Assembly: GCA_964567595.1 (NCBI GenBank)
Contig: CAZMNF010000002.1
Span: forward strand, 1 to 64,000
Source: CAZMNF01 sp964567595
Lineage (GTDB): Bacteria > Bipolaricaulota > Bipolaricaulia > RBG-16-55-9
Length of the DNA stretch: 64,000 bases
Direction of reading: 5' to 3'
Part shown: positions 54,408 through 62,898 of the stretch, piece after piece
Numbering within the stretch: the stretch's first letter is position 1
How the letters are laid out: every line of letters begins with the position of its first letter
Notes under the pieces: model-generated
What the model was told of the DNA's origin: nothing
The model's input: the letters and a program-made list of their open reading frames with translations, nothing else
Database searches by the model: none
Made by a program: the position numbers and the translations under genes

Positions 54408-55318
54408 GCGTGGCCGAAACTGTTCCCTCGGACGAGAACCTGTTCATCGTCGATGCCCAGATGATGGGTCAGTCGCGTTACGGTGGCCTCTACATTCTGC
54501 GCGCTCCGAAGCCCGTCGTTATCGAGACGGCGTTCTCGCACACGCTGGAGACCACGCTCCAGGCGCTCGATGAGGTGGGCATCGCCCCCGAGGACGTGGC
54601 CTACATCGCGCCGACGCACGTCCACATGGACCATGCCGGCGGCGCCGGCTATCTCGCGCAACGATGTCGCAACGCTCAAGTGCTCTGTCACCACGTCGGC
54701 GCCCCGCACCTGGCCGATCCGAGCAAGCTGGTCCAGAGCGTCCAACGGGCCGTCGGCCCCAATTTCCAGCACTACGGCGACATGCAACCCGTTCCCGAAG
54801 ACCGTCTGGTCTCGATCGCCGACGGGGACCGCTTTGACCTCGGCGACGGCTACGCGCTGGAAGTGCTCGACACGCCCGGCCACGCGCCGCACCACGCCAG
54901 CTTCCACGAGCCCAAGACCAAGGGGCTGTTCACGGGCGACGCCGTCGGCATCTATCGCCCCCATCTGGCCGGCTTCCAGATGACCACCCCGCCGCCCCAG
55001 TTCCACCTCGACGACTGGCTCGGCACGCACGAGCGCCTGCGCGAACTGGCTCTCGATTGGCTCTACTTCACCCACTTCGGGCCCCATCAACAGCCGGCGG
55101 CGTTGATCGACGAACACGAGCGCCGGCTGCGCCAGTGGGTGGCATCAATCGAGGAGAAGTTGAAAGAATTGGGCGATGAACAGGCCGTCAAGGACCACTT
55201 CGTCGAGCAAGCGGATCCCGAACTGCTGGACGCCTACGGGACCGAAGGCCTGCGCGCCGAGGTCGAGATGAACGTCCAGGGCGTGCTGATCTATCTGAGA
55301 AAGCACGCGTCGTCATGA
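54404..55318 (+). CDS. metallo-beta-lactamase-fold hydrolase
   Basis: The 304-residue product has the MBL metal ligands THVHMDHAGG (HxHxDH, about 66-72), His in TPGHAPHHAS, Asp in FTGDAVGIY and a late His in THFGPH. The first strands (LFIVDAQMMGQSRYGGLYIL) and the DTPGHAPHH step resemble MBL hydrolases of the glyoxalase II-like group. A C-terminal helical extension (about 230-304) is added. It overlaps icd and the following gene by four bases each (ATGA), so three genes are coupled; the substrate cannot be inferred. Confidence 0.88.
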   Translation: MSVAETVPSDENLFIVDAQMMGQSRYGGLYILRAPKPVVIETAFSHTLETTLQALDEVGIAPEDVAYIAPTHVHMDHAGGAGYLAQRCRNAQVLCHHVGAPHLADPSKLVQSVQRAVGPNFQHYGDMQPVPEDRLVSIADGDRFDLGDGYALEVLDTPGHAPHHASFHEPKTKGLFTGDAVGIYRPHLAGFQMTTPPPQFHLDDWLGTHERLRELALDWLYFTHFGPHQQPAALIDEHERRLRQWVASIEEKLKELGDEQAVKDHFVEQADPELLDAYGTEGLRAEVEMNVQGVLIYLRKHASS

Positions 55319-55827
55319 GCGCTTCGATTGATGTCCGCGTGTTGAACCCGCGCGAGCGGTCCAAGTACCGCTGGCCCGTCCGGGAGCTGGCCCAAGAGGA
55401 AGGGCTGCTCGTCGCCCACGGCCCGTGGGAGCGCCCTCTGGAGTTCATCTCCCAAGAGACGGAAGCGCCCGTGACGAACCAGTCGATCGAGTTCTACTGG
55501 TGGGAGGCGCCGTACACCGTGGCAGCGGCGTACGACGAGAACTGGTCGCTGCAGGAACTTTACGGTCGGGTGATCCGCCCGCCCCGCTGGAACGAAGCGG
55601 AGCGCCGACTCGAGCTCGTCTCGCTCGGGCTGGATCTTCAAGTGACGCCGGGGCTGTCGTACGAGATCCTAGAACACGGCGACTACGAGGAGCTCGACGA
55701 GGCGGATGTCGCCACGTCACAGGAGGGGCTCATGGGACTCATTGAGATGATCGAGCGACTTGAAGGCCCGTTCGACCCCGCCTGGCGCAGTCGCTACGAG
55801 CACCTTGTCCCTCACGGCGAATCCTGA
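55315..55827 (+). CDS. DUF402 (FomD-like) protein
   Basis: The 170-residue product matches the DUF402 fold: a beta-rich core with WWEAPYTVAAAYDENWSLQELYGRVIRPPRW, then LELVSLGLDLQVTPG (where the family has its paired acidic metal ligands) and a closing helix (LMGLIEMIERLEGPFD). FomD-type relatives are nucleoside-phosphate phosphatases that bind two metals; the acidic residues LDLQV and EELDEADV fit that site only loosely. Its start overlaps the MBL gene by four bases, making an icd-MBL-DUF402 operon. Confidence 0.75.
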   Translation: MSASIDVRVLNPRERSKYRWPVRELAQEEGLLVAHGPWERPLEFISQETEAPVTNQSIEFYWWEAPYTVAAAYDENWSLQELYGRVIRPPRWNEAERRLELVSLGLDLQVTPGLSYEILEHGDYEELDEADVATSQEGLMGLIEMIERLEGPFDPAWRSRYEHLVPHGES

Positions 55828-55862
55828 ACGGGCTCCGTCGACGCCGGCGTGCACTCATTCCG

Positions 55863-57008
55863 TCATTCCTGGTAACACCGCAGACCCATTTCGGCTTCGA
55901 GGCCGCGCAGGGTCTCGTTCAAGCCAGCCGACAACGGCAATCGCATGCGGAAGCTATCCGACGGCAGCGAATCGTCGACGACCATCATGCCGCCCAGTTC
56001 GCTGCTGAGGCGGCGCATCTGCGAGAGCGTCACGTCGTCCGAGGCCGAGCAGACGAGCGAGCCCTCGTAGTTGGCAGCCCCATCCGACGGCGACGGGCCC
56101 GCCTCACGGAAGAGCTGCCCCAAGCGGCGCTCGACCTCGCCCATGAACTCAGAGGCCTGACGTCCCGCGGATCCGTCGAACTCGCGGATGGCTTGGAGCG
56201 CGCTGTCGTATTGCGTTGCTACGTTGCTCATGACGGCGTCGATCGCCCTGCTGAGCGCCTGCTTCACTTCCTGATGCGACTCCTCGCGATAGAGCCGAGT
56301 CAGCTCCGGCACGAGGCTCGGGTCGGATCGGTCCTGAAGCTCACGCGCAGCCACGAGCCGAGCCTCGGGATCCTCGCTGTTGGACAGGGTCTGAATTCGA
56401 TCGGCAATGGGCTCGGGCGTGGCCGAAGTAGCCGTCTCCGCTTGCCCGCTCGCCGTCCCCGGGCGCTCGGAGGGTGCGCCCGGCGCGCTCCCGTCCGCGG
56501 CCTCTCCAGAAGTGGACGAGGCGGCGGAGGCCGCCTCGGGCGCCTCAGTTGTCGCTTGGTCCATCGGTCGGAGTTCCAGCGGTCCGGCCAAGAGCGCCGC
56601 CGCCAGGCCGACGATGACGAGCGATTGGGCCGCAATCGCGACCGTGGCCGGTCGCGGCACGGGTCGGAACGCCTCGCGCACGGAAGCTGTCCATGCGCGT
56701 GCCCGGCGCACGATGGACGACGTCGTCGGCTCGGGGGCTGATGCCAGTTGCCGATAACGCTCGCGACAAGCCTGGCAGGTCATCAGATGGGCGGTCATCG
56801 CCTGTCGCGTCCAGGAGCTTGCCTCGGTTTCGCCCCGGATGCGGGCCAACCATGCCTCCGGATCCATCCGGCCGGATCCCGCCCGGTTGGCCCGATACGC
56901 CTGAAGGGCGCCGCGCGGCGGGTGGCTGGCCGTCTCGATCTCGCCCGGATCGCTTCCGAACAGCGTCGTGAAGACGTCATTGAGGCCGAACGGGTCCGGT
57001 CGAGCCAT
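55863..57008 (-). CDS. zinc-finger membrane protein with HEAT-like and C-terminal extracytoplasmic domains
   Basis: The 381-residue product has, in order: an N-terminal segment, a HLMTCQACRERY motif (HxxxCxxC, about 88-96, anti-sigma-type zinc finger), a basic region, one membrane helix (ATVAIAAQSLVIVGLAAALLAG, about 120-142), an Ala/Ser/Pro/Glu-rich linker (about 150-205), a HEAT-like helical repeat (IQTLSNSEDPEARLVAARELQDRSDPSLVPELTRLY) and a C-terminal domain with two Cys (VCSASDD, LRCYQE). It starts 11 bases after the stop of the upstream regulator-like gene. The architecture resembles an anti-sigma or sensor module with an outward-facing ligand part; function is not known. Confidence 0.68.
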   Translation of the reverse strand: MARPDPFGLNDVFTTLFGSDPGEIETASHPPRGALQAYRANRAGSGRMDPEAWLARIRGETEASSWTRQAMTAHLMTCQACRERYRQLASAPEPTTSSIVRRARAWTASVREAFRPVPRPATVAIAAQSLVIVGLAAALLAGPLELRPMDQATTEAPEAASAASSTSGEAADGSAPGAPSERPGTASGQAETATSATPEPIADRIQTLSNSEDPEARLVAARELQDRSDPSLVPELTRLYREESHQEVKQALSRAIDAVMSNVATQYDSALQAIREFDGSAGRQASEFMGEVERRLGQLFREAGPSPSDGAANYEGSLVCSASDDVTLSQMRRLSSELGGMMVVDDSLPSDSFRMRLPLSAGLNETLRGLEAEMGLRCYQE

Positions 57009-57019
57009 GCTCCACCTCC

Positions 57020-57619
57020 CTACGTCTGTGCCTCCTGCGAATCGCTCTCGTCCGCTTCCATTTCCGCATAAATCTCCTGAATCATGCGCTCCTGATAGCT
57101 GAAGCTGACCTCGTGTCCGACGAATCGGGACACCTCGGCTTGGGTGAGATGCGTGCCCACGAGCTCGTCACAATCGAAGGGGGTTTCAACCTGGGCCAGC
57201 CGATAGCCCGCGTTGATGCGTTCCACCATGGCCCCCCGGCGCTCTCGGTCGACGGGCGCGCTGCAGCCGATGCAGTGCGGGCCGTCGGTGCTGATCTCAT
57301 CCGCCCAGTCGTCGTCCATGGCGTCCATCGGCCCGCCGTGACTGAGCCGATAGATGAGATAGGCGGCGATGTTGGCCGGCTTGCGGACGCGCCGTTTGGC
57401 CTCGGCAATGGCTCGAAAGTAGCGGGTGACAGCAAAGTCGTGGACGTCGCCACCGCGCAGGATCGCCTCCCACTGGCGCATCGCCGGCGGGTCAAGCTCG
57501 TCCTCACACAGCACGAGGTCGTACAGGCAAGCGCGAAAGAACGCCACGGCCAGCGCGCCGCCCGTCTCGGACTTGGTTCCCTCTACAGCCGGAATGTCGT
57601 CGAGCACAGTTGTCGCCAT
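57020..57619 (-). CDS. unrecognised protein upstream of zinc-finger membrane gene
   Basis: The 199-residue product starts at ATG 57619 after GGGAAGAG. It looks mostly helical and soluble, with a basic stretch (RYFRAIAEAKRRVRKPANIAAYLIYRL, about 75-105), a CxxC pair (HCIGCSAPV, about 125), and an acidic C-terminus (YAEMEADESDSQEAQ). No family is recognised. Its position directly upstream of a zinc-finger membrane protein parallels the sigma-like gene at 34231, so a regulatory partner is possible, but no sigma region 2 or 4 is visible. Confidence 0.55.
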   Translation of the reverse strand: MATTVLDDIPAVEGTKSETGGALAVAFFRACLYDLVLCEDELDPPAMRQWEAILRGGDVHDFAVTRYFRAIAEAKRRVRKPANIAAYLIYRLSHGGPMDAMDDDWADEISTDGPHCIGCSAPVDRERRGAMVERINAGYRLAQVETPFDCDELVGTHLTQAEVSRFVGHEVSFSYQERMIQEIYAEMEADESDSQEAQT

Positions 57620-57724
57620 GGTACTCTTCCCTGTTTGGCTGTGCTACGATTTTAGCTCGGATAGCGGGGCTCCCGATACGGGTGAACCGAGCGAGTCCGA
57701 GCGTACAATAGGATGGAGGCTGCC

Positions 57725-58033
57725 ATGGCCGAGCTTGAGCTCAACGACCAAGCCGACGGCACGACGGTTAAAGTTCGCGCCAAAACGGGGGCTGACCGGA
57801 ACGCGATCCTCGAGGTGCGCGGCGATGCCTTGCTCGTTGCCGTGACCGAGCAGCCCGAAAAGGGCAAGGCGAACCGAGCGATCCGCAAGACGATGGCGAA
57901 GCAACTGTGCCTGGCCACTGGCGATTTGACGATCGTTTCCGGCCAGCGGAGTCGTGACAAGCGGATCCATCTTGCGGGAGTGAGCGCGGCCGACGTCCGC
58001 GACCGCCTCAACTTGCCTAACGTGACGCCGTGA
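57725..58033 (+). CDS. DUF167 / YggU family protein
   Basis: The 102-residue product matches the DUF167 fold: VKVRAKTGADRNAILEVRGDALLVAVTEQPEKGKANRAIRKTMAKQLC, the family signature (KxGAxxNAI, PxxGKANxA), and a C-terminal SGQRSRDKRIHLAG. Members are small single-domain proteins of unknown role, often near cell-division or YlmG genes. ATG 57725 is chosen because GGAGG precedes it correctly. The 3' end overlaps the next gene by four bases (GTGA). Confidence 0.88.
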   Translation: MAELELNDQADGTTVKVRAKTGADRNAILEVRGDALLVAVTEQPEKGKANRAIRKTMAKQLCLATGDLTIVSGQRSRDKRIHLAGVSAADVRDRLNLPNVTP

Positions 58034-58383
58034 CACTCCGGAAGCTGCTCACGCATTGGTACGTCTGGCCCTGGTTTCCCCTCATCGGCCTGCCGGTCTT
58101 TTGGCTTCTGCCCTACGAGATCGCGCTGCCCATCTACGGTGTCGGCTCGGGCTGGTCGATCATCGAGTTCGTCGCCTGGTGGCGGTCGGAGCGGTATCCC
58201 GTCCGCACCGGCCCGGAAGCGCTCGTCGGGCAATCGGCTCGCGTCGTCAACGTGGACGCCAGCGGAACGGGATGGGTGCGCCTCCGCGGCGAGCTCTGGC
58301 GAGCCCGGTTCCAAAGCCCATCGCAGGCGGGTGACATTGTCCGCGTGGCGGGCGTCAAGCGGACGACACTCGTCGTTGAGTAA
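58030..58383 (+). CDS. small NfeD-like membrane protein
   Basis: The 117-residue product starts at GTG 58030 overlapping the previous stop. Two hydrophobic helices (WYVWPWFPLIGLPVFWLLPY and IALPIYGVGSGWSIIEFVAWW) precede a small OB-fold-like domain (about 60-117: EALVGQSARVVNVDASGTGWVRLRGELWRARF, GDIVRVAGVKRTTLVVE), the C-terminal part of NfeD proteins. NfeD partners of stomatin-like proteins are longer; this is a short form with no slipin gene nearby. An export or membrane-organisation role is possible. Confidence 0.75.
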   Translation: MTLRKLLTHWYVWPWFPLIGLPVFWLLPYEIALPIYGVGSGWSIIEFVAWWRSERYPVRTGPEALVGQSARVVNVDASGTGWVRLRGELWRARFQSPSQAGDIVRVAGVKRTTLVVE

Positions 58384-58473
58384 TGGCGGTGCCACCCAGG
58401 GCTTGTTGTCAGCCCCATACTTGTGTTACGTTTCTTTTTTAGAAAATAACTGACATGCAAACACGGAGAACGT

Positions 58474-59727
58474 ATGGGGCGACTGGGAGCTTGGGCGCTG
58501 AGCGCGACGCTCATGGTCGCGAGCGTCGCGGCAACGGAGGCACAAGCGCAGCTGTCGGTCGGCGGCGATTGGGAGACGCAGGTCGAACTTGAGTGCGCAA
58601 GCGGCTGTCTCCGGCAGCGGGCGCAACTGAACGCGGAGGTCTCGTCAGCCTTAACGCTGGAGCTCAGCCACCAGTCATTGGTCCTGGCGCTGGAGAACGT
58701 CTGGGGATTGCAGGGCCTACTGGAGGCAACCTGGGTGGCCGAGGCCAACCTGCCCGCCACCCCCGACACGATCGAATCGTCATTCACGTTTGCGCCGCCC
58801 ATTGCGGATGATCGTCGGATTCCGCCCGGACACCCTTTGCTGGTGCGGAGCCGGATCGACGTTGAGCTTCCCCGCGACGGGGTCCATGGGAAGCTCGGCG
58901 TCATTGTCGACGACGTCGCGTTTGAGGACGTGGACGCCAACACCGCGCGCTACGGGGTTAGCCATCAGCGCCGGCGCGCCGGCGCCGTGACGGAGGTGGA
59001 GGGCGAGACGACGAGCGGCGTGGAACTGAGCTCACAGACAGGTTGGTGCTACGATCCCGACGCGCGCTTCTCTCTCGTCGATGGCTCCATCTCCGGCGAG
59101 GTCTGCCCGTCCGGCAAGTTGGCATGGAGCAAGACGACGCTCGCCATTGACGATTTTCCCCTGAGCTCCACCATGGATGCCGAAGGCGAACTCGAGTGCG
59201 AACACGTCGATACGGACCCGCCGCTTGCGTGCGAACTCGACCTCGAGGCGGCCTGGACACCAACCGAGGACCGGCTAGCCACGCTGATTGAGGAAGCGAC
59301 CGTCGGCGTCGACTACGACGACGTCTATCCCCAACGGGAGCTGGACGACGTGGAGGTCGAGCTCGTCCGTCATCCCATCGAGGTGACCTGGACGTTGGAC
59401 GAGTCGCTCGCCTGGGATCGGCTCAACGTCGAGGGCGAGCGGGCCGTCCGTCGCGGCGACGCCGTGCTGAGCTGGGATTTTTATTCGACGTTTGAGCCGA
59501 CGGACGGACTGACGTACCTGCGCCTGGGCGGCGACCTGGAGCGCGGCCCCCTCGAGGTCGGCGCCGACCTGCGCTCGCGCGAGGTCGACCAAGGGGTCCG
59601 CGTCGACGAGCTGGCCACCTCAATCGCCTACGAGCCGAGCCAGCTGCCCCTCAACCTCGAGCTGGACGTGACGTTCGACGTCGACGGCCTGGACGAGGTC
59701 GAACTCGGCGGCTCGCTGGCGTTCTGA
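58474..59727 (+). CDS. exported beta-rich protein, possible outer-membrane barrel
   Basis: The 417-residue product has a signal peptide (LGAWALSATLMVASVAATEAQA, about 1-25). The mature part alternates short amphipathic strands (LTLELSHQSLVLALENVWG, VHGKLGVIVDDVAFED, LTYLRLGGDLERGPLEVGADL) with turns, carries six Cys in near pairs, and ends in the aromatic residue Phe after strand-like GGSLAF, the end seen in many outer-membrane beta-barrels. No family is recognised. It precedes a strong inverted-repeat terminator shared with glnA. If it is a barrel, this organism has an outer membrane. Confidence 0.6.
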   Translation: MGRLGAWALSATLMVASVAATEAQAQLSVGGDWETQVELECASGCLRQRAQLNAEVSSALTLELSHQSLVLALENVWGLQGLLEATWVAEANLPATPDTIESSFTFAPPIADDRRIPPGHPLLVRSRIDVELPRDGVHGKLGVIVDDVAFEDVDANTARYGVSHQRRRAGAVTEVEGETTSGVELSSQTGWCYDPDARFSLVDGSISGEVCPSGKLAWSKTTLAIDDFPLSSTMDAEGELECEHVDTDPPLACELDLEAAWTPTEDRLATLIEEATVGVDYDDVYPQRELDDVEVELVRHPIEVTWTLDESLAWDRLNVEGERAVRRGDAVLSWDFYSTFEPTDGLTYLRLGGDLERGPLEVGADLRSREVDQGVRVDELATSIAYEPSQLPLNLELDVTFDVDGLDEVELGGSLAF

Positions 59728-59762
59728 CGCCCGAACCGACTTACCCGAAAGAAGCCAACGGG

Positions 59763-59800
59763 AGCGGGCAGGCCGCCGGAGCCGAGGCGGCCTGCCCGCT
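59763..59800. terminator. perfect 15-base inverted repeat between convergent genes
   Basis: Left arm 59763-59777, right arm 59786-59800, loop of 8. It lies between the ends of the exported protein gene (plus) and glnA (minus), so it probably ends transcription in both directions. There is no U-run. Confidence 0.75.
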
Positions 59801-59825
59801 TGGCGTTGGGGGAGGGAGCGATGCG

Positions 59826-61169
59826 CTAGTAGTACTCGAGGTAGCGATCCAGTTCCCAGCGCGTCACGTTGAGCCGATAGGCGGTGATCTCTTCGCGCTT
59901 GGCCTCGACGTATTTTTCCACCAGATCGGTTCCGAGCGCATCCTGCACGACCTGATCCGCCTCGAGGGCGGCGATTGATCCGCTGAGGTCGCCCGGCAGC
60001 AGATCAATCTGCTTCTCGCGCTTTTGCGCCTCGGTCAGCTCGTAGATGTTCTCCTCGACGGCCGCGGGCGGCGTCAGGCCGCGGCGGATGCCGTCCAGGC
60101 CGCTGGCCAGGATCGCGGCATACAACAGGTACGGATTGGCCGAGGGATCGGGGCTGCGCAGCTCCATGCGCGTCGAGGTCTCCGGCGTGTTGCTGGCCGG
60201 CATGCGGATGAGCGCGGAGCGGTTCCGCCGCGCCCAGCTGATGTTGACCGGGGCTTCGTAGCCGGGCACGAGGCGCTTGTAGGAGTTGACCGTGGGGTTG
60301 GCCAAGGCCGTGATGGCGCTGATGTGCTCGATCAGCCCGCCGAGAAAGCCCATGCCGAGCTCAGAGAGCCCGTAGGGCAGCTGCTCGGCGTCGTAGAACG
60401 CGTTCTGCTCTCCGGAAAAGAGCGACAGATGCGTGTGCATCCCGCTGCCGTTCTCGCCGAAGAGCGGCTTCGGCATGAACGTGGCATGCAGGCCACGCAT
60501 CATGGCGATTGTCTTGACCACGAATCGGAACGTGACGATGTTGTCGGCGGTGTGCAGCACGTCGCCGAAGCGGAAGTCGATCTCATGCTGACTCGGGGCG
60601 ACCTCATGGTGGGCCGCTTCCACCTCAAAGCCCATGTTTTCCAGCGCCACAACGATGTCCTTGCGCGTCTCCTCGCCGTAGTCGACAGGCAAGAGGTCGA
60701 AGTAGCCGCCCTGATCGTGGAGCCCGACCGACGGACGGCCATGCTCATCCAGGCGGAACAGGAAGAACTCGGCCTCTGCGCCCGCGTACATGTCGTAGCC
60801 CATCTCTTCGGATTGCTGCACGACGCTTTTCAGCGTGTAGCGCGGATCGCCCTCAAAGGGCTGATTGTCGGGGCGGACGACGTCGCAGATGAGCCGCGCC
60901 GTTTTGCCGTTCTCGCCTTCCGTGCTCCAGGGGAAAATCGCGAAGGTGCTCAGATCCGGTTGCAAGTACATGTCCGACTCAGAGATACGGACGAACCCTT
61001 CAATCGACGATCCGTCAAACGCAATCCCTTCTTCTAACACATCGTCCAATCCTTCAGCTGGTATTTCGACGTTCTTCGGGATGCCCATGATATCGGTAAA
61101 CTGAAGGCGAATGAACTTGATGCCTTCGTCATGCACGTAGCGCATCACTTCCTCAGCGGTCGGTCGCAT
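59826..61169 (-). CDS. glnA: glutamine synthetase type I
   Basis: The 447-residue enzyme condenses ammonia and glutamate with ATP. Visible: N-terminal VRFIRLQFTDIMGIPKNVEIP-like segment (FIRLQFTDIMG), FDGSSIEGFVRISESDM (beta-hairpin/active-site entrance), EAEFFLFRLDEHG with metal Glu, NGSGMHTHLSL (ATP/Glu site), RxxNRSALIRMP and MELRSPDPSANPYLL. The usual adenylylation Tyr loop (NLYxLPP) is replaced by NIYELTEAQ and the length is about 447, both pointing to GSI-alpha, controlled by feedback rather than adenylylation. ATG 61169 is fixed by GGGAGG. A consensus promoter lies upstream. Confidence 0.96.
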   Translation of the reverse strand: MRPTAEEVMRYVHDEGIKFIRLQFTDIMGIPKNVEIPAEGLDDVLEEGIAFDGSSIEGFVRISESDMYLQPDLSTFAIFPWSTEGENGKTARLICDVVRPDNQPFEGDPRYTLKSVVQQSEEMGYDMYAGAEAEFFLFRLDEHGRPSVGLHDQGGYFDLLPVDYGEETRKDIVVALENMGFEVEAAHHEVAPSQHEIDFRFGDVLHTADNIVTFRFVVKTIAMMRGLHATFMPKPLFGENGSGMHTHLSLFSGEQNAFYDAEQLPYGLSELGMGFLGGLIEHISAITALANPTVNSYKRLVPGYEAPVNISWARRNRSALIRMPASNTPETSTRMELRSPDPSANPYLLYAAILASGLDGIRRGLTPPAAVEENIYELTEAQKREKQIDLLPGDLSGSIAALEADQVVQDALGTDLVEKYVEAKREEITAYRLNVTRWELDRYLEYY

Positions 61170-61202
61170 AGGATCGCCTCCCAAGATGGCTAAGGATACA
61201 TG

Positions 61203-61231
61203 TTGATACCACGTCGCTGGTCGTTTGTCAA
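61203..61231 (-). promoter_or_regulatory. glnA promoter
   Basis: Minus strand TTGACA (rc at 61226-61231), 17 bases, TATCAA (rc at 61203-61208). The 88 bases upstream (61232-61319) are strikingly AT-rich, a possible UP element or nitrogen-regulator site. Confidence 0.8.
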
Positions 61232-61319
61232 GCTTTGCCCAATCTAAAAAATTTACGTCCAGGAATCGCGCCTATGAAAATACTTATCAACCACTAATTT
61301 GGGATTATTATTGGACAAA

Positions 61320-62165
61320 TTACAGTTGGGAGTCCGTCCATCGCTGGCCGTACGTCGTGGGCTGGCAGACGAGCGTTTCACAGCTCAGGTCGCGGCTCGC
61401 GGCCGCTGCCATATGCGTCGCTTCCGCTACGCCCGCGACAACCGCGAAGTACACAGGGCCGCTGCCGCTCAGGCCGAAGGCCGCGTTGTTGGCTAGGAGC
61501 CAGTTCCGATAGGACCGCAGTCGGGGCTCCCGTTGGAGCGCGGCGGCCTCCAGATCGTTGGCGTATGGTGCATTGACCAAGGATGAAGACCGCAACTGAT
61601 CAAACGTTTGATAGACCTCGGATGTCGCCAATGGCCAAGGCGGCACCAGCAGCACGTACGCCTCGTCGAGCCCCGGATTTCGGTCGTCCATCGGCTCGAT
61701 CCGATCGCCGCGGCCGCTCACGCGGCACCGCCCGCCGTGGAGGAAGAACGGCACGTCGCTGCCGAGCCGGCGTGCGTACGGCTGGAGCTCGTCTCGACTC
61801 AACCTAAGCTCCCAAAGGCGATTGAGCGCGATAAACGTGGCCGCCGCGTCGCTGCTGCCGCCGCCGAGTCCTGCGCCCGTCGGGATGCGCTTGTCCACCC
61901 GGACGGATAATCCCGTACCCCGGTCAACATGCTCGTCGAGCAACGCAATCGCGCGTCGCACCAAGTTCGCGCTCGGATCGATCCCGAGATCCGGAACCGT
62001 CGTTACTTGGACGCCTGAGGCCTCGTGCGTCGTCAGCGTCAACCGATCGCTCAGATCGATCGTCTGGAACAGGGATGCGATCTCGTGGTAGCCGTCGGCG
62101 CGCACGCCTCGAATGCGCAACCCGAGGTTCAGCTTGGCGCAAGCGGCCATCGTCACAGGGGTCAT
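61320..62165 (-). CDS. ispE: 4-diphosphocytidyl-2-C-methyl-D-erythritol kinase
   Basis: The 281-residue GHMP kinase acts in the non-mevalonate (MEP) isoprenoid pathway. Motifs: AKLNLGLRIRGVRADGYHEIASLFQTI at the N-terminus, ATP loop PTGAGLGGGSSDAAATFIALN (about 95-115), SDVPFFLHGG, and the C-terminal LSGSGPVYFAV motif. The ATG at 62165 is followed by a second ATG at 62150 that could also be used. It is the last gene of a minus-strand operon after nusB (gap 38 bases), so cell-envelope precursor supply is transcribed with the asp23 cluster. Confidence 0.94.
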   Translation of the reverse strand: MTPVTMAACAKLNLGLRIRGVRADGYHEIASLFQTIDLSDRLTLTTHEASGVQVTTVPDLGIDPSANLVRRAIALLDEHVDRGTGLSVRVDKRIPTGAGLGGGSSDAAATFIALNRLWELRLSRDELQPYARRLGSDVPFFLHGGRCRVSGRGDRIEPMDDRNPGLDEAYVLLVPPWPLATSEVYQTFDQLRSSSLVNAPYANDLEAAALQREPRLRSYRNWLLANNAAFGLSGSGPVYFAVVAGVAEATHMAAAASRDLSCETLVCQPTTYGQRWTDSQL

Positions 62166-62203
62166 GCTGTGAGTGTCGATCGGTTAGCGGTCCGCCAATG
62201 CCG

Positions 62204-62674
62204 TCAAGCGGGGTCGGACGATGGGCCGGAGGAGGTCTCGGCGTGGGGCCGCCGTTCCTTCCAGAGCCGATCCAGGATCCCGTTGACGAACGATCCGGAT
62301 CGCTCGGTGCCGTACGCCTTGGCGAGCTCGACGGCCTCGTCGATGATCACCTGCGGGGGAATGTCCTCGCGATAGAGCATCTCGTAGACGCCGAGGCGTA
62401 GCACATTGCGATCGACCGCGTGGAGGCGTTCCAGGCGCCAGCCGGCCGCGCGCTCCGCGATCTCGCGATCCAGCTCGGCCCGAGTTCGGTCAATCCCGGT
62501 CAACACCTCCTCGACGTATTCGAGCCGGTCGGGGCTGATCTCCAACTCCGGGTGACGCGCGCGCCACTCCGCAAGCCATTGCTCATAGAGCTCCCATAGG
62601 TCGGCGGATCCCCCTTGGAGGTCGTGCTGATAGAGCAACTTCAGGATCTGTTGGCGCGCTCGACGTCGCTTCAT
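62204..62674 (-). CDS. nusB: transcription antitermination factor NusB
   Basis: The 156-residue helical protein fits NusB: RRRARQQILKLLYQHDLQG at the N-terminus (RNA-binding Arg cluster), a middle helix with IDRTRAELDREIAERAAGW-type composition, RLHAVDRNVLRLGVYEML and PPQVIIDEAVELAKAYGTERSGSFVNGILDRL at the C-terminus, the most conserved part. It binds boxA RNA with NusE in rRNA antitermination. It lies 14 bases after the DUF2273-like gene. Confidence 0.94.
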   Translation of the reverse strand: MKRRRARQQILKLLYQHDLQGGSADLWELYEQWLAEWRARHPELEISPDRLEYVEEVLTGIDRTRAELDREIAERAAGWRLERLHAVDRNVLRLGVYEMLYREDIPPQVIIDEAVELAKAYGTERSGSFVNGILDRLWKERRPHAETSSGPSSDPA

Positions 62675-62688
62675 GGAAAGCCCGTCGC

Positions 62689-62898
62689 CTAGCTTCGCCG
62701 AAGGACGACGTCGCTCAGCTCGCGCAGCTTGGCCCGCAGCTCGTCGGACTCCAGAAGCTGGCCGAGGATGGCCCCGATCACAGCCAACGCAAGAACCAAC
62801 AACATGCCGGAAAACGACAGCCAGACCCAGAGCAAGCCAAGGAAGCCGCCCACCAGCGCGCCCATCCAGGCTCGAGACAGGTTAGTCAACGCGATCAC
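62689..62898 (-). CDS. DUF2273-like small membrane protein
   Basis: The 69-residue product has two hydrophobic helices (WMGALVGGFLGLLWVWLSF and MLLVLALAVIGAILGQLLE) and a basic, charged C-terminus. Size, topology and location right behind amaP match the small DUF2273 membrane protein of Asp23 operons. GAGGAG lies just before the GTG start at 62898; a TTG three codons on is an alternative. The reading frame overlaps the end of amaP by 17 bases. Confidence 0.7.
   Translation of the reverse strand: MIALTNLSRAWMGALVGGFLGLLWVWLSFSGMLLVLALAVIGAILGQLLESDELRAKLRELSDVVLRRS

Noticed and set aside
57020..57619. Calling the 199-residue protein an ECF sigma factor from its neighbour
   Set aside because: No region 2 or 4 motif is visible; only gene order supports it.
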